Shown in pieces: positions 63,926 to 64,000 of a DNA stretch of 64,000 nucleotides; position 1 is the first letter of the stretch; each line of letters begins with the position of its first letter. Source of the DNA: Clostridiales bacterium (GTDB taxonomy: Bacteria > Bacillota > Clostridia > Oscillospirales > Acutalibacteraceae); NCBI GenBank assembly GCA_024684435.1, contig JAIKWV010000038.1, positions 1-64,000 on the forward strand, read 5' to 3'. Position numbers and translations under genes: made by a program. Under the pieces are notes generated by a model. That model ran no database searches, was not told where the DNA came from, and saw nothing but the letters and a program-made list of their open reading frames with translations.

Positions 63926-64000
63926 ATGAAGTCTACAAGCACGAAAATAAAATGGATCTTTGCCATAGGTCAGTTGGGCTGGTCCATACTTGCCGGCATA
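63926..64000 (+). CDS. MFS/GPH-type transporter, N-terminus only
   Basis: Only the first 25 residues lie in the window: MKSTSTKIKWIFAIGQLGWS and ILAGI. The motif KWxxAIGQLGWSIL is typical of the glycoside-pentoside-hexuronide symporter branch of the major facilitator superfamily. AGGAG lies just upstream; the ATG at 63921 is closed by TGA. Substrate cannot be told. Confidence 0.75.
   Translation, partial: MKSTSTKIKWIFAIGQLGWSILAGI

Overview
The window reads as chromosome of a low-to-middle GC Firmicute of class Clostridia, most likely a gut commensal of the Oscillospiraceae/Ruminococcaceae type. This is inferred from the PyrK/PyrD-B style pyrimidine operon with pyrI, an OhrR-type MarR regulator, BspA-like leucine-rich surface proteins (one with a dockerin-like end), a ClpC with a McsA-like zinc finger, AbrB/SpoVT and WYL regulators, strong AGGAGG ribosome binding sites and sigma-A promoters. 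No rRNA, insertion sequence, prophage or CRISPR array was seen.

Layout. 0-3 kb: a LysR regulator cut by the left edge, divergent from a small protein, an alpha/beta hydrolase, a flavodoxin-like reductase and a lipoprotein. 3.2-4 kb: a structured noncoding repeat and a four-tRNA operon (Gly, Arg, His, Gln). 4-8 kb: a Clp ATPase, pgsA and a CvpA protein on the minus strand. 7.9-12 kb: a yybP-ykoY (Mn2+) riboswitch in front of a Ca2+/Mn2+ P-type ATPase, then two small membrane proteins. 12-20 kb: a minus-strand housekeeping block (nadB, nadC, mgsA, hisS, aspS, a lipoprotein, pduL). 20-24 kb: an acetyltransferase and a GH38 alpha-mannosidase. 25.7-34.7 kb: a long pyrimidine operon, pyrC-K-D-F-E-B-I-carB, with a promoter and a 170-nt structured leader; carA and pyrR are not in the window. 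35-37 kb: a BspA/dockerin surface protein.

37-45 kb is accessory: ohrR with a palindromic operator and a glutathione peroxidase, then DUF1905, a Mn-type CDF exporter, a sugar kinase, a nitroreductase, an Ntn hydrolase, a frameshifted TfoX-N gene, TraX, a lipoprotein and an ArsC/Spx protein. Four of these genes share a similar 25-30 nt sequence just before the start codon. 45-51 kb: a truncated AbrB gene, a HEPN-like protein and, overlapping it by 4 bp, a 1622-aa repeat-built secreted protein.

52-61 kb is the most unusual part. It is a same-strand run of a WYL regulator, a NYN ribonuclease, a SWIM zinc-finger protein, an Mre11/SbcD-like phosphoesterase, a Rad50/YhaN-like ATPase, a relic of a different SbcC gene, and a DUF2779 protein joining a Cas4-like nuclease to a DEDD exonuclease. 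The NYN and SWIM genes carry the same 19-bp motif at the same distance from their -10 boxes. This is a candidate nucleic-acid defence or repair island. The window ends with an acyltransferase, tRNA-Leu and the start of an MFS/GPH transporter.
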